Positions 48,126-60,587 of a stretch of 64,000 nucleotides of DNA are shown here, piece after piece (position 1 is the first letter of the stretch; every line of letters starts with the position of its first letter). The stretch comes from Dugong dugon (Eukaryota > Chordata > Mammalia > Sirenia > Dugongidae), in assembly GCA_030035585.1 (NCBI GenBank), contig CM057461.1:172061624-172125623 (forward strand), given 5' to 3'. The translations under genes were made by a program, and so were the position numbers. Under the pieces are notes generated by a model. The model was not told the origin of the DNA. It was given only the letters and a program-made list of their open reading frames with translations, and searched no databases.

Positions 48126-48682
48126 GGATGTTGTAGCCACTTATATAATGTATCTAATTCTATAACTGTGTCAGAGAATATTCCTAACAAAAAACTATTA
48201 AAGTAATTTAATCCTTTCAAGTGATAATAAAAATTAATGCTTCAACCCATTCAGTGTGAATTTAAAATAAAACTGCTCAATTGCATGTGCTTTTTGGAAT
48301 AGACCAGAAGTTGCTTTTTAAAAATAAATCCCAGATGGCATTTATCTTTTTCTCATAAAATAAAGGCTGGGGGGTAGGGGAGACAGTCATTTTAATCTTT
48401 ATAACAAACAAAAACTGCAAAAGTCAGGATTATGGATAAATGGGGCATTATTTTTATAACTAATAGATACTGGGAATCCTCAATTTTCTATGAATCATCT
48501 CGCCCTTTGGCCAGTAATTTCCTAATTCTTCTGGGACGAATTAACTTTTACATGTTCAGGGTTTGAATTTCAATTTGTTTCATATATGAATATTCCATTA
48601 ATTTTTAGAAATACTGTAAAAGATAGGATATTATTTTCAATATTGTTCTTAATATTACTCAAATGAACATATTTTTCCACAT
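48126..48682. other. Unique AT-rich sequence
   Basis: Nothing recognised. Confidence 0.4.
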
Positions 48683-48906
48683 CGGGAGCCAGCAAATGTT
48701 TTCTGTCAAGGGCCATATAATAAATATTTTCAGCTTTACAGGCCATAGAGGGTCTGTCGCATCTACTCAATTCTGCCATTGTAGTATGAAAGCAGCCATA
48801 GACAGCTCAGAAACGAATGGGCATGGCCATGTGCCAATAACACTTTATTTAGAAAAAGAGGCAACAGGATGGATTTGGCCCACAGACCATAGTTTGTTGA
48901 TCCCCG
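48683..48906 (-). mobile_element. hAT-type MITE
   Basis: Inverted ends cgggagccagcaaatg and its imperfect counterpart at 48891-48906 (agtttgttgatccccg). The internal 'ggccatagagggtctgtcgc' and 'gcatggccatgtgcc' blocks follow a common mammalian hAT MITE. Exact family not named. Confidence 0.65.
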
Positions 48907-49037
48907 TTCTGTGGAATTCCTATTGTTTGTTTCTTATTTCTCCTAGGCAGGGGCAGATTAACCAGTAAGCAAGGTAAGCACGGGCTTACTTGTGCTTATT
49001 TGCTAATCTGTAGTGAACAGTTCCATGTGTTTTTCAC

Positions 49038-49157
49038 CACATCTTTGATGGAAGCAGACGGCCACATCTTTCTCCTGTGGAGCTGCTGATGGGTTCAAAT
49101 CCACTGACCTTACGATTAGCTGCCAAGTGCTTAACCACTGCACAACCAGGGCTTCTT
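49038..49157 (-). mobile_element. AfroSINE 5' part, long form
   Basis: Antisense piece containing the head and middle but lacking the 3' RTE-like tail, which is unusual for a LINE-mobilised SINE. Confidence 0.75.
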
Positions 49158-49747
49158 AAAACTATTCTTAAAAATTCCTTAAGTAGTCTTTAGTTATCGT
49201 GTATAGAACTCTGTATAATAATGTTATGTATATTCCCAATATGAGAATCACTGAGCTAGGCTGAAGGAAAATATGCTATATGCAAAGGTTTGGGCAGTCA
49301 AACTTGTCTTTCTAAAATAACTGTCAAGTTAAAATAAAAATAAAATAACAGTCAAATTATTAGAGGGAATGCTAGAAAATTCTAATGTGTTTACTCTTGT
49401 CTGCAGCATTTACTTTTTTTAGTTGTAAGCCTTTCTAACCTTAATATGCATTAATAGATTTGTTTGTTGCTGCCCATTGAATGTGAATCCTCATAGATTA
49501 AATGAGCTAGTACATTAAATGAGCTAATACTTAAAAAGCATTTAATGCTGGACCTGGCCCAGTCCACATGGTTTGCTCTTGAATCTGACTCTTGTCCGCT
49601 CATATCCACATACACATTGTTCTTTGAAGGGTCATAGAGAAGAACTGAGCTGTCTGCTTCTGGTTCTTCCAAGTCTGCATTTCCTGCTGGGCATTGCAAT
49701 GCAGCTAACAGCTATCACAGTTTGAGAGTGAGTCTCAGGATCCCTTG

Positions 49748-49865
49748 TTGTTTCTGTTGTTGGTTGCTGTAGAGTTGGGTCCAACTCATTTATGTATAAT
49801 AAAATGGAATGCTGCTCAGTCCTGTGCCATCTTCCCAATTATTGAAGACCTATGGATCACAACAG
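49748..49865 (-). mobile_element. RTE 3'-end fragment
   Basis: Antisense: (gttgttgg)-type start, 'tttatgtataataaaatggaatgctgctcag' and 'cctgtgccatcttcccaatt' match the RTE 3' UTR. Confidence 0.65.
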
Positions 49866-49929
49866 GATCCCTTACCTGTAGAGTAACAGCTACCCTGATG
49901 ATATGATAAGGTCCACCCTAAAAAATAAA

Positions 49930-50024
49930 AATAAAAAAATCTTTAAAAACTCATTGCTGTCAAGTTGATTCCAACTCATGGAGACAGCATGTGTTAGAGT
50001 AGAACTGCTCCATAAGGTACCAGG
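49930..50024 (-). mobile_element. AfroSINE 3' half
   Basis: Antisense piece with A-rich tail ('cattgctgtcaagttgattcc' to 'gctccataaggtaccaggg'). Confidence 0.7.
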
Positions 50025-50636
50025 GGGAAATCATACAGGCATTGAGAAATACACGTAGAGATACATAAAGAACACATCTAAAGTAAGAGCATCAGCTCTG
50101 CCCCTTGCTTTAAGAACAGCGCCTTATGTATGTACTCTGAGTACTGTGCACTAGTCTTTGCTGAAGAGGATGAACGGTTTATGAAGCAGAAAACAATCCT
50201 AATATCTTCTGGTTTATTTCTAGGTACCACTTCAGTCAAAAGTATTTTTCTGCGTTGTTCTAGGTGGAATTTCTAAGCAGAAATTCCAATTCAGAATGAC
50301 TTTCAGAATATTAAATGTCAAAATAAGTTTAGTATTCTGTAGAGGAAATTTAATTAATTTATTAAAAAATTCCTCTCTCTCCTGTGCTGGAGAGAATCAA
50401 TGCAGACTGGGCTAGAGGCCCAGTCCTTTAAAACTTATTAGATGCAATTAACAATTTACCAGGACTAAATATATTCTCTTGGGAGAGAGTATGGTTGCCT
50501 GCTATTTATTAGCTGAAAACAATTTAAAAATTTGTTTTTCCTTACATATAATACTTTTGAAGCTTCAGAAGAGTGAAGATAAAAAGTGAGAAAAAGCATA
50601 CAAATTAGCATTTTCAATGCTGTATTCCCTACACCT
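50025..50636. other. Unique sequence
   Basis: Nothing recognised. Confidence 0.4.
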
Positions 50637-50648
50637 GAAACAGTGCCT

Positions 50649-50812
50649 GTTGTTGTCTTTGCGTGCCATTGAATCGATTCCGACTCATAAGCGACCCTAT
50701 AGGACAGAGTAGAACTGCCTCATAGGGTTTCCAAGGAGAGCCTGGTGGATTCGAATTGCTGACCTTTTGGTTAACAGCCTTAGCTCTTAACTACTATGTC
50801 ACTAGCGTTTCC
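50649..50812 (-). mobile_element. AfroSINE, short form, with target duplication
   Basis: Complete antisense copy. Duplication gaaacagtgcct (50637-50648) versus aaaatagtgcct (50813-50824). Confidence 0.85.
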
Positions 50813-50862
50813 AAAATAGTGCCTAGCAGGTTGTATATGTTCAGTTAGTATCGTTAATGAAT

Positions 50863-51046
50863 GTTAACCCATTACTGATTCCAACTCATAACGACCGTAT
50901 AGAACAGAGTAGAACTGCCCCGTAGAATTTTTAAGGCCATAAATCTTTTACGGAAGCAGACTATCACAGTATTCTCAAGCAGAGCGTATGGTGGATGCAA
51001 ACTACTGACCTCTCAGTTAGCAGCTGAGCGCTTAACCACTGTGCCT
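50863..51046 (-). mobile_element. AfroSINE, long form, diverged
   Basis: Antisense copy, older than its neighbour by divergence ('ccgtagaatttttaaggcc'). Confidence 0.8.
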
Positions 51047-52210
51047 AAATTAAACACGTAGCCTTTCTCTTAAGGTGACATGTTTCTTGATTTACATCAC
51101 TGGCTTAGAAATATAAGACCAACTTATCCTAAGCAAGTACACAGAATTGTTCATCAAGACATAATTTATAATATTGAAAAATTGGATTCAATCAACCAGA
51201 GATTAGATAAATAACGTATTATACATTTAAACAGCAGAATACATACAGATGTTTAAAATGGTGATGTAGCTCTTTATTTATAGGCATAAAAATATTTGGA
51301 AGCATATATATACTTATATAAATAGTAATCATTTCTTGGTAATATGATTAGAGGTGATATTAACCTATTTTATAGTGTTTTGTGTCACTGGAATCTTTTA
51401 CAGGGAGCATGTATGATTTTATGATCAGAAAAAAAATTGGAAATAATCATAAGCTGTAAATTGTCAAGGAGGGGGGAGGATGCAGTTGGCAAACAAATTT
51501 AGAAGGCATGTGTTATTTATGTAAAAATATAGTAACTAAGCTCATAATGCTTCTAAACATTTACATGAAAACAAAAAGTGCAACAAAATACACATCATCC
51601 TCTTAGGCTTGTGTATTTCAATAAAGAATGACATATAATGCCCAAATGACCAGTCACTTTTTTATGTATTTTTTTTTTCTCTTTAAGTCTACTTAGTCAA
51701 AGTTTATTTAATTTTGGTTGGAGTTTGCATAGGCAATGTGAAGAGAGTTTACGGTCATGTTTTTAAGTGGAAGGCCAATTAATATTTGAAAAATAATACA
51801 TGTTTTAGCAAGAGTAGTTGATGCTTGTTTTGACTTTGACTACAGAGGGACATCAGGGTTTGAGTTTTCTGAGCAGAAAATAGGGTTAGTAAAGTTTTGG
51901 AAGTACAGGAGTCAAAAAAGAACAAGAGTGGGAATCTTAGGGCATTTCAGTGGCAAATATATGACTGTAAAGAACCATCAGGAAATCCTTCTCATAGTTA
52001 CCCAAATAAAAAGAGAAAGCTACAAGTAGAATTTTATGTTGAGCTATGTAATGTAACTAATGTATATGGATTAGATATTAAGTTATTAATTATTAATTTT
52101 TTTACAGAAAAGAAACCAGAACATATTATCAACCCTTTGAAAACACAGCTTAACAAACTTTACCATTTTATCACTTTCTTGAAAAGGTAAGACCCTTTCT
52201 ACTATTAAAA
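51047..52210. other. Unique sequence containing one MITE arm
   Basis: No repeat other than the palindrome arm at 51468. The 97-codon frame at 51897-52190 is lysine-rich, has no recognisable domain, and is probably chance. Confidence 0.35.
51468..51535 (+). repeat. Single arm of a palindromic MITE
   Basis: 'gaggggggaggatgcagttgg' onward matches the right arm of the palindrome at 60588-60719 at most positions over about 68 bp. The opposite arm is absent. Confidence 0.65.
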
Positions 52211-52222
52211 AGTTACCCAGAA

Positions 52223-52780
52223 AAGATTAGTCCAAAGGACTAATCGACCACAACTACCAGAGCCTCCACCACACTGAGTCCAGTATAACTAGATGGTGCC
52301 CGGCTACCACCACTGACTGCTCTGCCAGGGATCACAATAGAGTGTCCTGGACAGAGCTGAAGAAAAATGTAGAACAAAATTCTAACTCACCGAAGAAAAC
52401 AAAAAAAAAAAAAAAGATTTACTGGTCTGGCAGAGACTGGAGAAACCCTGAGAGCATGGCCCCCGGACACCCTTTTAGCTCAGTAATGAAGTCTCTCCTG
52501 AGGTTCACCTTTCAGCCAAAGATTAGACAGGCCCATAAAACAAAATGAGAGTAAAGTTGCACACCAGCCCAGGGGCAAGGACAAGAAGGCAGGAGGAGGC
52601 AGGAAAGCTGGTAATAGGGAACCCAGAGTCTAGAAGGGGAGAGTGTTGACATATAGTGGGATTGGTAACCAATGTCACAAAACAATATGTGTGCGAATTG
52701 TTTAATGAGAAGCTAGTTTGTTCTGTAAACCTTCATCTAAAGTACACTAAATAAATCACAATTAAAAAAAAAAAAAACAG
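52223..52780 (+). mobile_element. L1-type LINE insertion, 5'-truncated
   Basis: Same family as 27064-28680 ('gatggtgcccggctaccaccac', 'actgctctgccagggatcacaatag'). Ends 'ctaaataaatcacaatt' plus about 14 A. Duplication agttacccagaa (52211-52222) versus agctacccagaa (52781-52792) gives both ends. Confidence 0.75.
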
Positions 52781-53024
52781 AGCTACCCAGAAGTGTGAAA
52801 AACTACTCTTTGCTAACCTGGTTGTTGTTGTTTTGGGTCTTTAAATAAATTTCAATTCAGTTTAGTAAAGAAGAAATACACTTATGAATACTATGGCTGA
52901 TAAGTTTAGAATTACTAAAATAGCACTTCATAGTGTTTGGACTGATTTCATAGTAAAAGAATGTCAAGATCTCGCTCTGAAATGAGGATTGAACTAAGCC
53001 TGTCTCTCCTGCTGTTGTCCCTGA

Positions 53025-53185
53025 TACCAATAACATTTCTTCAGCACTTATACGTACCAGATTTGGTGCTATACAACTTATTTTACATAACTAAATCATT
53101 TATTACTTACAAAAACCCCATGGGGTAGATATGGGTATCATCCTCATTTTATAGATCGAGGGCAAAGAGGAAGCAGGTAGGTGAA
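53025..53185 (-). repeat. MIR SINE
   Basis: Antisense MIR: 'cagcacttatacgtaccagatttgg', 'aaaaccccatggggtagatatggg', 'atcctcattttatagatcgagg'. Confidence 0.8.
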
Positions 53186-56154
53186 AGACTTCACTCAGAA
53201 TTGTCTCCGCGGGTTCTAGGAGCAGCAGGGACTAAAGAATACCAACCAGCCCCAGGTGTTATTGCGAGAGTACCTTCAAGTTGTGATAGAAGTATCTAGC
53301 AATCAGATTCTCCTACATTTTGAGTAGTTATCTATAAGCATATTAATCTAGCTAAAATCTATCTGAATTATGGAGAAAAAAAAAATAAGGCATTCACAGA
53401 AAGAGCCCTAGCAAGCAAATTTATTTTATGTTTGCACTTCTTACTTATAAGATGGTTGCTTGAGTCAATAAAGGAATTTACTTGCTTGAGCTCAGTTTAT
53501 AAGCCAAAGCAATCTTTTCCTTTATTTTACATCTTACTTTAAATTCAAAAATTCCAATGATAATAGCAGGAAAATTTTACGAAGAGCTTCCAAGGGAATG
53601 ACTTCTTATTCTAGTAAATGAGAGTACATTTGATTTTATTTCTTTTTATTGGAAATACTGAATATATAACTTTAAAATTGGCAGCAGCAATATTCACTTT
53701 ACAATGTTTTTATTTATTTAATTTTTAATCAAGAAAACTCACAAAACTTTAAAAGGTTAATGGAGAAAATATTATATCTAAGTACCTGCCACACAGATTA
53801 GACATATGCTAATAGTCAGCTATATTCAAATAGTTAAAAAAAAATAAAATAAACCATCACAGAAAGAGCAAGGCTCACCTTCCTCCTTTTCTACTTTCCT
53901 AGTTTTCTTCCTAAGAGGTGTCAAATCCTGAAGTTGATAAAAACCTTCCTAGGCATGTTCTAATACTTTTATGGCATGTGTTTAAAATAATATGTCATAT
54001 AATTAATTACATTTTAAAAGCTTCCATAAATGGTATCATACTGTAGATATTCTTTTGCAGCCAGCCTTCACCTGACATTATATGTAGATAATTATCCATA
54101 TTGGTACATGAAGACCAAGTTGACTCATTTTAACTGTGTCAGTCTTTTGGTGCTTAGTATTATGAATTATTATTATTTCTAAATAACTTTCAACATTTTA
54201 AAAATGTAATGCTAAAATGGGTTAAACATGACTCACAAAGCATCTTTGGGATTTGAGTATAAAGAATCCAAAGTTCTTAATAAATTATCACATGCCAATC
54301 CTGTTTACGTTTTATTTTTTCCTATTAGAGAAGCATTTTTATTGACTATAAAGATCTTACTAATCTAACTGGATTCATAATTTTCACTGTTTTTGCCATA
54401 ACATGATAAATGATACCTGTTTTATTTCCCCATAGGTGGAAAATTGGCTATTTCCAAATATAGCGTAAATGTGACCTTTGACATTTAAAATATGCTTAAA
54501 AGGAAAATAGTTTCATTTGGTCCATGTTAATTAATTATATTCCCTTAGAAGTTTAAAAAAAAAAAAGAAGTTTTGTAATTTTTAATCTTAATTTATAGTA
54601 CCAAAAAATACAAAGACATTAGGAGCAAATCAGCTAGGTGGAAATGAGAAAGCCATTTAAGAGCAGAACATATAAATATTTTAATTTATTTTTTTATGCA
54701 GTCTCTTACCTAATAATACTAAAATTGGCCACTACCTAATGTTGCTTAGATTGCATTGTGTCTTCAGAGTTTATATCTTGTCATCATTTATAGGTGGGTG
54801 AAGTTTATCTATAAAAAGATTATTTTCGGTAAAAGAGTTGTTGTTTTTACAATATTCCCAGGAGCAGCACTTAATGAGTGTTTATGGGGTTGAGATCATT
54901 TGGCAAGGGAAAGTCAAACAGTAGGACCACAGTACCTCCAATGGTTATTGAAAAGAGAAAACCTGGTATTTTCGTTACTCTCTCTGAAAATAAGTACCTT
55001 GAGTCGCACTGATTACTGTGTGATCAGCATTCAGCTCCTGTGCCGTAGCACTTTTTGTAAATAATTTTAAAGGCAGATTTAACATTCTAAAAATAAGTTC
55101 TATTGGTAGATTAGGATATCAGATATTCCCTTTAGGAAAGTCTATCCTAATCACTACTATCAGCTAGCAGTCATACCCAGACCCCAGACTGTTCTGGCTC
55201 TTATTGAGCAAGAACCTATACCAGGGTTGAGGTTTTGAAGAGGGATCTCTCATGGTTAACTAGAGGCAGAAAGAGGGAGAATTGCCCACATGCTCTGGCT
55301 GGAGTTAAAATAACAATAACAGTCCTCCTACTTAACAGGATGAGTCATAAGCACATTCTACTTGTTTCCCGGCGATTCCAAGCAGATTGTTTGGGCTGGG
55401 ATTCTGTAGGCAGAGGTGGGCACCAGCTGCTGCAAAGGCTCTAGTTCTTGTTAGGAGTGTGCTGTTATAAGTTTGGTCTTTTAACAGTTTGGCCAAATGG
55501 AGATAGAAAAAGAAAAAATGTGGTGCGGATGGGCATTTTCTGAAATGCTTACAATAAAAAAATGGTGGTGCAGGTGTGGTTATTAAGAGTTTAGGCATTT
55601 TACTGGCCATGAGTGTAAACCACTTAAAGAGGGAGGCTTAAACTACTGGAAGTTTCAAAAGTCAGATTTTTCTGAGATGTTGTTTTCAAAAAAATTCCGT
55701 AGGCCAGTAACAGTGGCATTGCCTTAGTCAGTTTGGAGAACGGGTTGAAACTAGTAGAAATCTACTTTTTGCTTAAGCGGAAGAGGGAAAATTATTCTGT
55801 GGTGAATAGGGTACTTCATAATCCAAGGGCTGGGAAAAGAGTTGGGCCTGATGAGGAACGAGAACCAGGAACCAGATGTGAACCAAGAATCAAGGGCACC
55901 ATTCTCCCAGTCGCTCTGGGGTCCCTCAGCCTTGCTGCCCTGTACTTCATTTTGAATCAACATGCCTCTGGATGCCTCTTTTATGATAAAAGACTAGATT
56001 TCCCTACTGTGCTTAGCATAAGCACAGTTCTCAACTTAACCTACCCATCAGGGCCAGCCTCATACATTATCTATATATCAATTTTTATTCCCAGAAAGGG
56101 TTTTATTGACCCAACTTGGGTTGATACCTACTCTTAAGCTCTACGTAATAAGCT
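53186..56154. other. Unique sequence
   Basis: About 3 kb with no confident repeat. 53690-54190 has a faint old-LINE look. The longest frame of the window (55733-56137, 134 codons) lies here but shows no domain and no splice context. The 56060-56130 part resembles an old interspersed repeat. Confidence 0.35.
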
Positions 56155-56313
56155 ATGTTGTTGTTGTTGTTAGGTGCCATCGAGTCGGTTCTGACTCATA
56201 GTGACCCTGTAGGACAGAGAACTGCCCCGTAGGGTTTCCAAGGAACTGCTGGTGGATTTGAACTGCTGACCTTTTGGTTAGCAGCCAAGCTCTTAACCAC
56301 TATGCCACCAGGG
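56155..56313 (-). mobile_element. AfroSINE, short form, with RTE-type (GTT)n end
   Basis: Antisense copy beginning (gttgtt)n then 'aggtgccatcgagtcggttctgactc', the same wording as the RTE 3' terminus at 2515. Head ends 'ccactatgccaccaggg'. Confidence 0.9.
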
Positions 56314-57825
56314 AAGAAGGAAGAATGATGAGTGAAAGAGGTCCTGATGCTGGACACTCTCAAAAGCTATTAAAATCTCCCGGTGCATTTTATTTTCTCC
56401 CTCACTCTCTCCTCAATAAATTCCCCTTCATTGATAATTGGCACATAAAGAACCAAAGAGTAGGATGTTAAGAGTTTAGAAGAGCAGAGGCTGAAGCCAG
56501 CACCCATTAGAAGAATAAATGGGTGAGGATTTTTGGTTTGTTCTTGTGTAATTAATATTTCAGAGAATTGACATACTATTTTTCCTTTATTTTTCTGAGA
56601 CATTCATATTTTATGACTGTCAGGTCTGATTAAGAGTATTCTTTTTCATATCCTGGTCAGTGTTCTTAAATTGAGGACATTCATAAACCCTTGAAAGTCC
56701 TCTCTCTCTAATTGTCCCTTGCGACAGAAAGTAGAATTTTACAAGGTTAAAGAGAGTAGCAAGCAAAGAAGAGAATCAGTGGAGAGCAAATTGACCATCG
56801 TAGACAAATTTGGAGATGTAACAAGCAGCTTGACAGAGTGTTTCAGGTGCAAAGCAAGCATTCGGTCTGGAGCTTGCCACACTTTTTCTGCAAAAATAAA
56901 ACCGTTTATAAAATGTATTCCTCTGCCCCTCCTGTTCCTTGTTTATATGATGCAGCATGAAATAGGTGGAGTTAGCAACACTTGTGCAGGTGTGTGTATG
57001 TCTGTATGTTCACAGGGACACCTTAAACCAACTGAGTATTTAAATAAAAATAGTACCGAAAAAAACATATTTCTATACTAAGGATGAAATTTAGCACAAA
57101 CATGACCATGAGTGTGGGACACTTTAAAGCCTCAGTCCTATGTTAATTTAAACTTATTTTAATTTGGGATAAAGTATGGTGAGGAATTTCGCCAGCAGCC
57201 CTTCAGCCACTGATCTGTGGACTTGGCTATTTCGCTGCGGAGCTGAAGTACCATTTACCTTGCAGTGATGTATTTGGCTCATCCCTCTTTGCCCTTCAGG
57301 TGTCTAGTGCTAGTAAAAAATAGTGGAAAACGAGTCATTTTTTCAATGATTTTAATCTAATCTCAGCACACTACCTGGCCAATTCTCACTGAAATATACC
57401 AACACCTTTTCAAAGCATTCATTTTTCACAAGACGGAAAAGAGTGTGTGATGAAGCAGGCAGAATTCTTTTCATTTATTCATTAAAAAATATTTTAATGT
57501 CTACCTGTTCAAGTCTTAGTTCTATTTAGTTTGGGGAATCCAAACATTGGTAAGAGGTAATGATGACTGCCCTCAGAGATCTGGGAATCCAAAGGGATTG
57601 GAATAAGAAATTGTGTAGACATAGGAAACAGTAACGTGTTAAAGAAACAGCAAGTCTGCTTTAATTGGGTTATGTAGGGTAGGAGTACGAATTGAGTCAG
57701 GAGAGTAAATTGGAATAAAGAATTCACGAGCTATGAAGCTAAAAAGAAGCAGATGTTACCAGAGGACCAATCCAGTGCCATCTTTGCTCCAGCCACACTG
57801 GGAAAGCATAGGGGCATAAAGAGGC
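56314..57825. other. Unique sequence
   Basis: No repeat recognised. The 120-codon frame at 56719-57081 has no known domain. Its cysteine-containing stretch gives no family match that I know. Confidence 0.35.
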
Positions 57826-57837
57826 TAATTTGGAAGA

Positions 57838-58047
57838 CCCAAAAAGCCCACTGCCATTGAGTCGATTCCAATTCACAGTGACCATATAGGACAGAGTAGA
57901 ACTTCCCTGTTGGGTTTCCAAGGCTGTGAATCTTTACGAAAGCAGACTGCGACATCTTTCCCCCACAGAGTGGCTGGTGGGTTCAGACCACTGACCTCTT
58001 GGTTAGTAGCCAAGTGCTTTAACCACTGCATCATCACCAGGGCTCCT
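57838..58047 (-). mobile_element. AfroSINE, long form, with target duplication
   Basis: Complete antisense copy. Duplication taatttggaaga (57826-57837) versus taattttggaaga (58048-58060). Confidence 0.9.
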
Positions 58048-58267
58048 TAATTTTGGAAGAGTAGCAGGAAACTCTTTTCTCTGGTTTGCTCTCTCACTTC
58101 TCCCACTCCAACACCCACAGGCTCTGCTGGTTGCTGTCAGGATTGCTGTGCAGGCAATAAGTTAGGAGAGTTTTAAAAATTTGTTTAATTTAACCCTGTT
58201 ACTTCTTTTAGTCTCATCCTTCCCTCCCCACCCCCACCCCCCATCTCACTATATTCTCCAAACCAAG

Positions 58268-58625
58268 TGCACTAGTTAGGATTGGCTAATGCTATACAAA
58301 CAACCAAAAATGTGTTATAACTTAATTTCTTGCTCATTTAACAGACCTGCATTAGTATTGAGGTTGGCAGGTTTTCTTTTCTCTCGTTATCATCCAGGGA
58401 CCCAGGCTTCTTCCACTTGTTGCCTTGACTTGTCTTTGTTTACATACAGCTGCAGAAGGACAAAGACCCGAGGAGGAGCACATGGTAGTTGTATATGAGC
58501 CAAAGTGTCCTGGAAGTGTACCTATCACTTCTGCTCACATTCTACTGGGTAGACTTCAGTCACATTACCATGCCTAATTGAAAGGGAGGTTAGGAAGTGT
58601 TCTCTAGCTGTGTGCCAGAAAAAAA
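58268..58625 (-). repeat. Old interspersed repeat, probably LTR-type fossil, family unsure
   Basis: Antisense relative of 22790 and 45770: 'attaggattggctaatgct'-like start, 'cctggaagtgtacctatcacttctgc', 'gtcacattaccatgcctaattg', 'ctctagctgtgtgcc'. Diverged and broken. Confidence 0.4.
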
Positions 58626-59411
58626 GAAGAAAGAGCTTTTAGTAAACTGCTAGCAGTCTGTCATACCAAGGGAAAAGTCTGCCTGTAGAATTAATATATT
58701 TGAACAATAGGATAACTCAAACTGTAACAAGAATAAATGCCAGTCATATCATAGAGATAAAATTTTGAATCAGAATTTCAATATCATGTTAAAATAGTCA
58801 AAAATATGAGCTATATCAGTTTATCAAAGTTCATTCTTATAGGAATACACAAATAAGATATTTAAAAAACAAAACAAAAACAAAAAAACTTTCCTTATAC
58901 AAGTAACTGTGATGTCCAAAAGAATAATAGCTAAAAAGGGTGATGCCTAGTACTGCTGTTGGTTTTCTTCAATAGCAACTTGTTAAATGAATCAGTTGAC
59001 TAATAGATATATAAATCTTCTTTGTGGGACAAACTAAAAATGTGCACTCTGTTGAGTTTCTAAAATTCATTATAAAGAACCATGAATTGGTGTGGTCAAA
59101 TAAAAACTCACTTTATTTTATTTGACTATACCAGTAAAAGGGATTTGCCCTTTTAAGGAAAAATCAAGGGTAAAGGTAAAATATTGAGGAGGGGGAAAGA
59201 AAACAGTTGGTACTTGTGGAAGAATTATAAAAGAATTTTGATTTTTGATGAACCCACAAATAATCATATATAACCTTTTATCATATTTCATATGTGCTTA
59301 GTCGGTACTATTTACTTGGAGGATGGTAAACATTACTGTTTATATGGAGTGTAGCAGTGAATCTGATTATTTTACATGAGTGGAATACTGTGTCACAATG
59401 TTGTATAAAAG
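58626..59411. other. Unique AT-rich sequence
   Basis: Nothing recognised. A-rich tract at about 58862-58888. Confidence 0.4.
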
Positions 59412-59702
59412 CCATTCTAGAGTGCTCCTTGAAAGCAAGGATGTCGAGACTTTATCTCACATACTTTGGACGTGTTATCAGGAAGGACCAGTACCTGGAG
59501 AAGGACATCATGCTTGGTAAGGTAGAGGGTCAGCAAAAAAGAGGATGACCCTCAATGAGATGGATTGACACAGTGGCTGCAACAGTGGGCTCAAACATAG
59601 CAACGATTGTGAGGATGGCACAAGACCGGGCAGTGGTGTGTTCTGTTGTACATAGGGTCGCTGTGAGTGGGAACTGACTTGGTGGCACCTAACAACAACA
59701 AC
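59412..59702 (+). mobile_element. RTE LINE 3' end
   Basis: Sense copy of the last ~290 bp: an open C-terminal coding stretch (ECSLKARMSRLYLTYFGRV, then KDIMLGKVEGQQKRG) followed by the 3' UTR and (aac)n. It serves as the internal reference showing that 2514 joins 3305 in the nested copy. Confidence 0.9.
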
Positions 59703-60587
59703 ATCAGCTGAGTAGTCTACAAAATCAACAAATCTGCTACACAGTTCTGTCACAGAGTTTCAGTACCCTGTGACTGCAGAACACTTGGGTTTCTGTGAAA
59801 ATAGTGCATTGCAGTAAGTGTGCGATTACTCGTTTTTTCTTGGAGGTTAAAACTTGTTTCCCTTTAAGAGTAGGTGACAATTTAATCAAGTTCTCATGAC
59901 ACCAAAGCACATTTTAAACTGAAAGAACCCAAGAAAACTGGCCATTTCTATAACTATATAAGGAATGACAGTTTGATGCTTTATCGTGTGTGAGAGATGT
60001 TGAGCTAAACCCCAACACGAGTGAATCTGATGGCTGAGTCCTTGAGTGCCTTTATCAGATCTTTCTTCTTGGGAAATATAATGATTTACTTAAACCTGCT
60101 AAGTTCTTGTGACTCTTTCTTTTCTCACACCCCACACTTTTTTTTTAATGAATGTCAGTGACTCCAGTCATACCATATGCTCAGTAATTACTACAGAAGG
60201 CAGTTGAATTTTGAGACAGTTGTAGTCTTAGTAAGAGAAATTTAGAATTCACTAAAGCAAATACTTTAGTAAGGGGTGCCAAAGCTTGAGTCATTTCAAA
60301 CCATTGTGAGCAAAACTCTAGGACATATCCGGTAGTAATCAATCCTGAATAAAGAGCAAAGGGGCAAAACAATCATAAAGACCATTTTCCAAGACAGACT
60401 GCTGTGGGACTAGAAAATTCATGCTACTGAGAAGCAGTGTGTAAGCCTCTTTGTTTTTTGGCTTGTGTATTTCTTTTTGGCATATGTTTACAATTAGAGT
60501 GAGTCTTGTAATTGGAACCCAAGAATTCTAAAGAAAACTTTGTTTCAAAAGCAAGAGAAGTGGAAAATATAGTAATATAAGAAAATA
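59703..60587. other. Unique sequence
   Basis: Nothing recognised. Confidence 0.4.

Noticed and set aside
49497-49530. Tandem 17-bp duplication (attaaatgagctagtac / attaaatgagctaatac)
   Set aside because: Too short and isolated to mean more than local slippage.
55733-56137. 134-codon ORF, the longest in the window
   Set aside because: No recognisable domain, mixed basic and hydrophobic composition, no splice or promoter context, and part of it resembles old interspersed repeat. Length is within chance for 64 kb.
56719-57081. 120-codon ORF with several cysteines
   Set aside because: No spacing matches a zinc finger or secreted cysteine motif, and there is no exon context.
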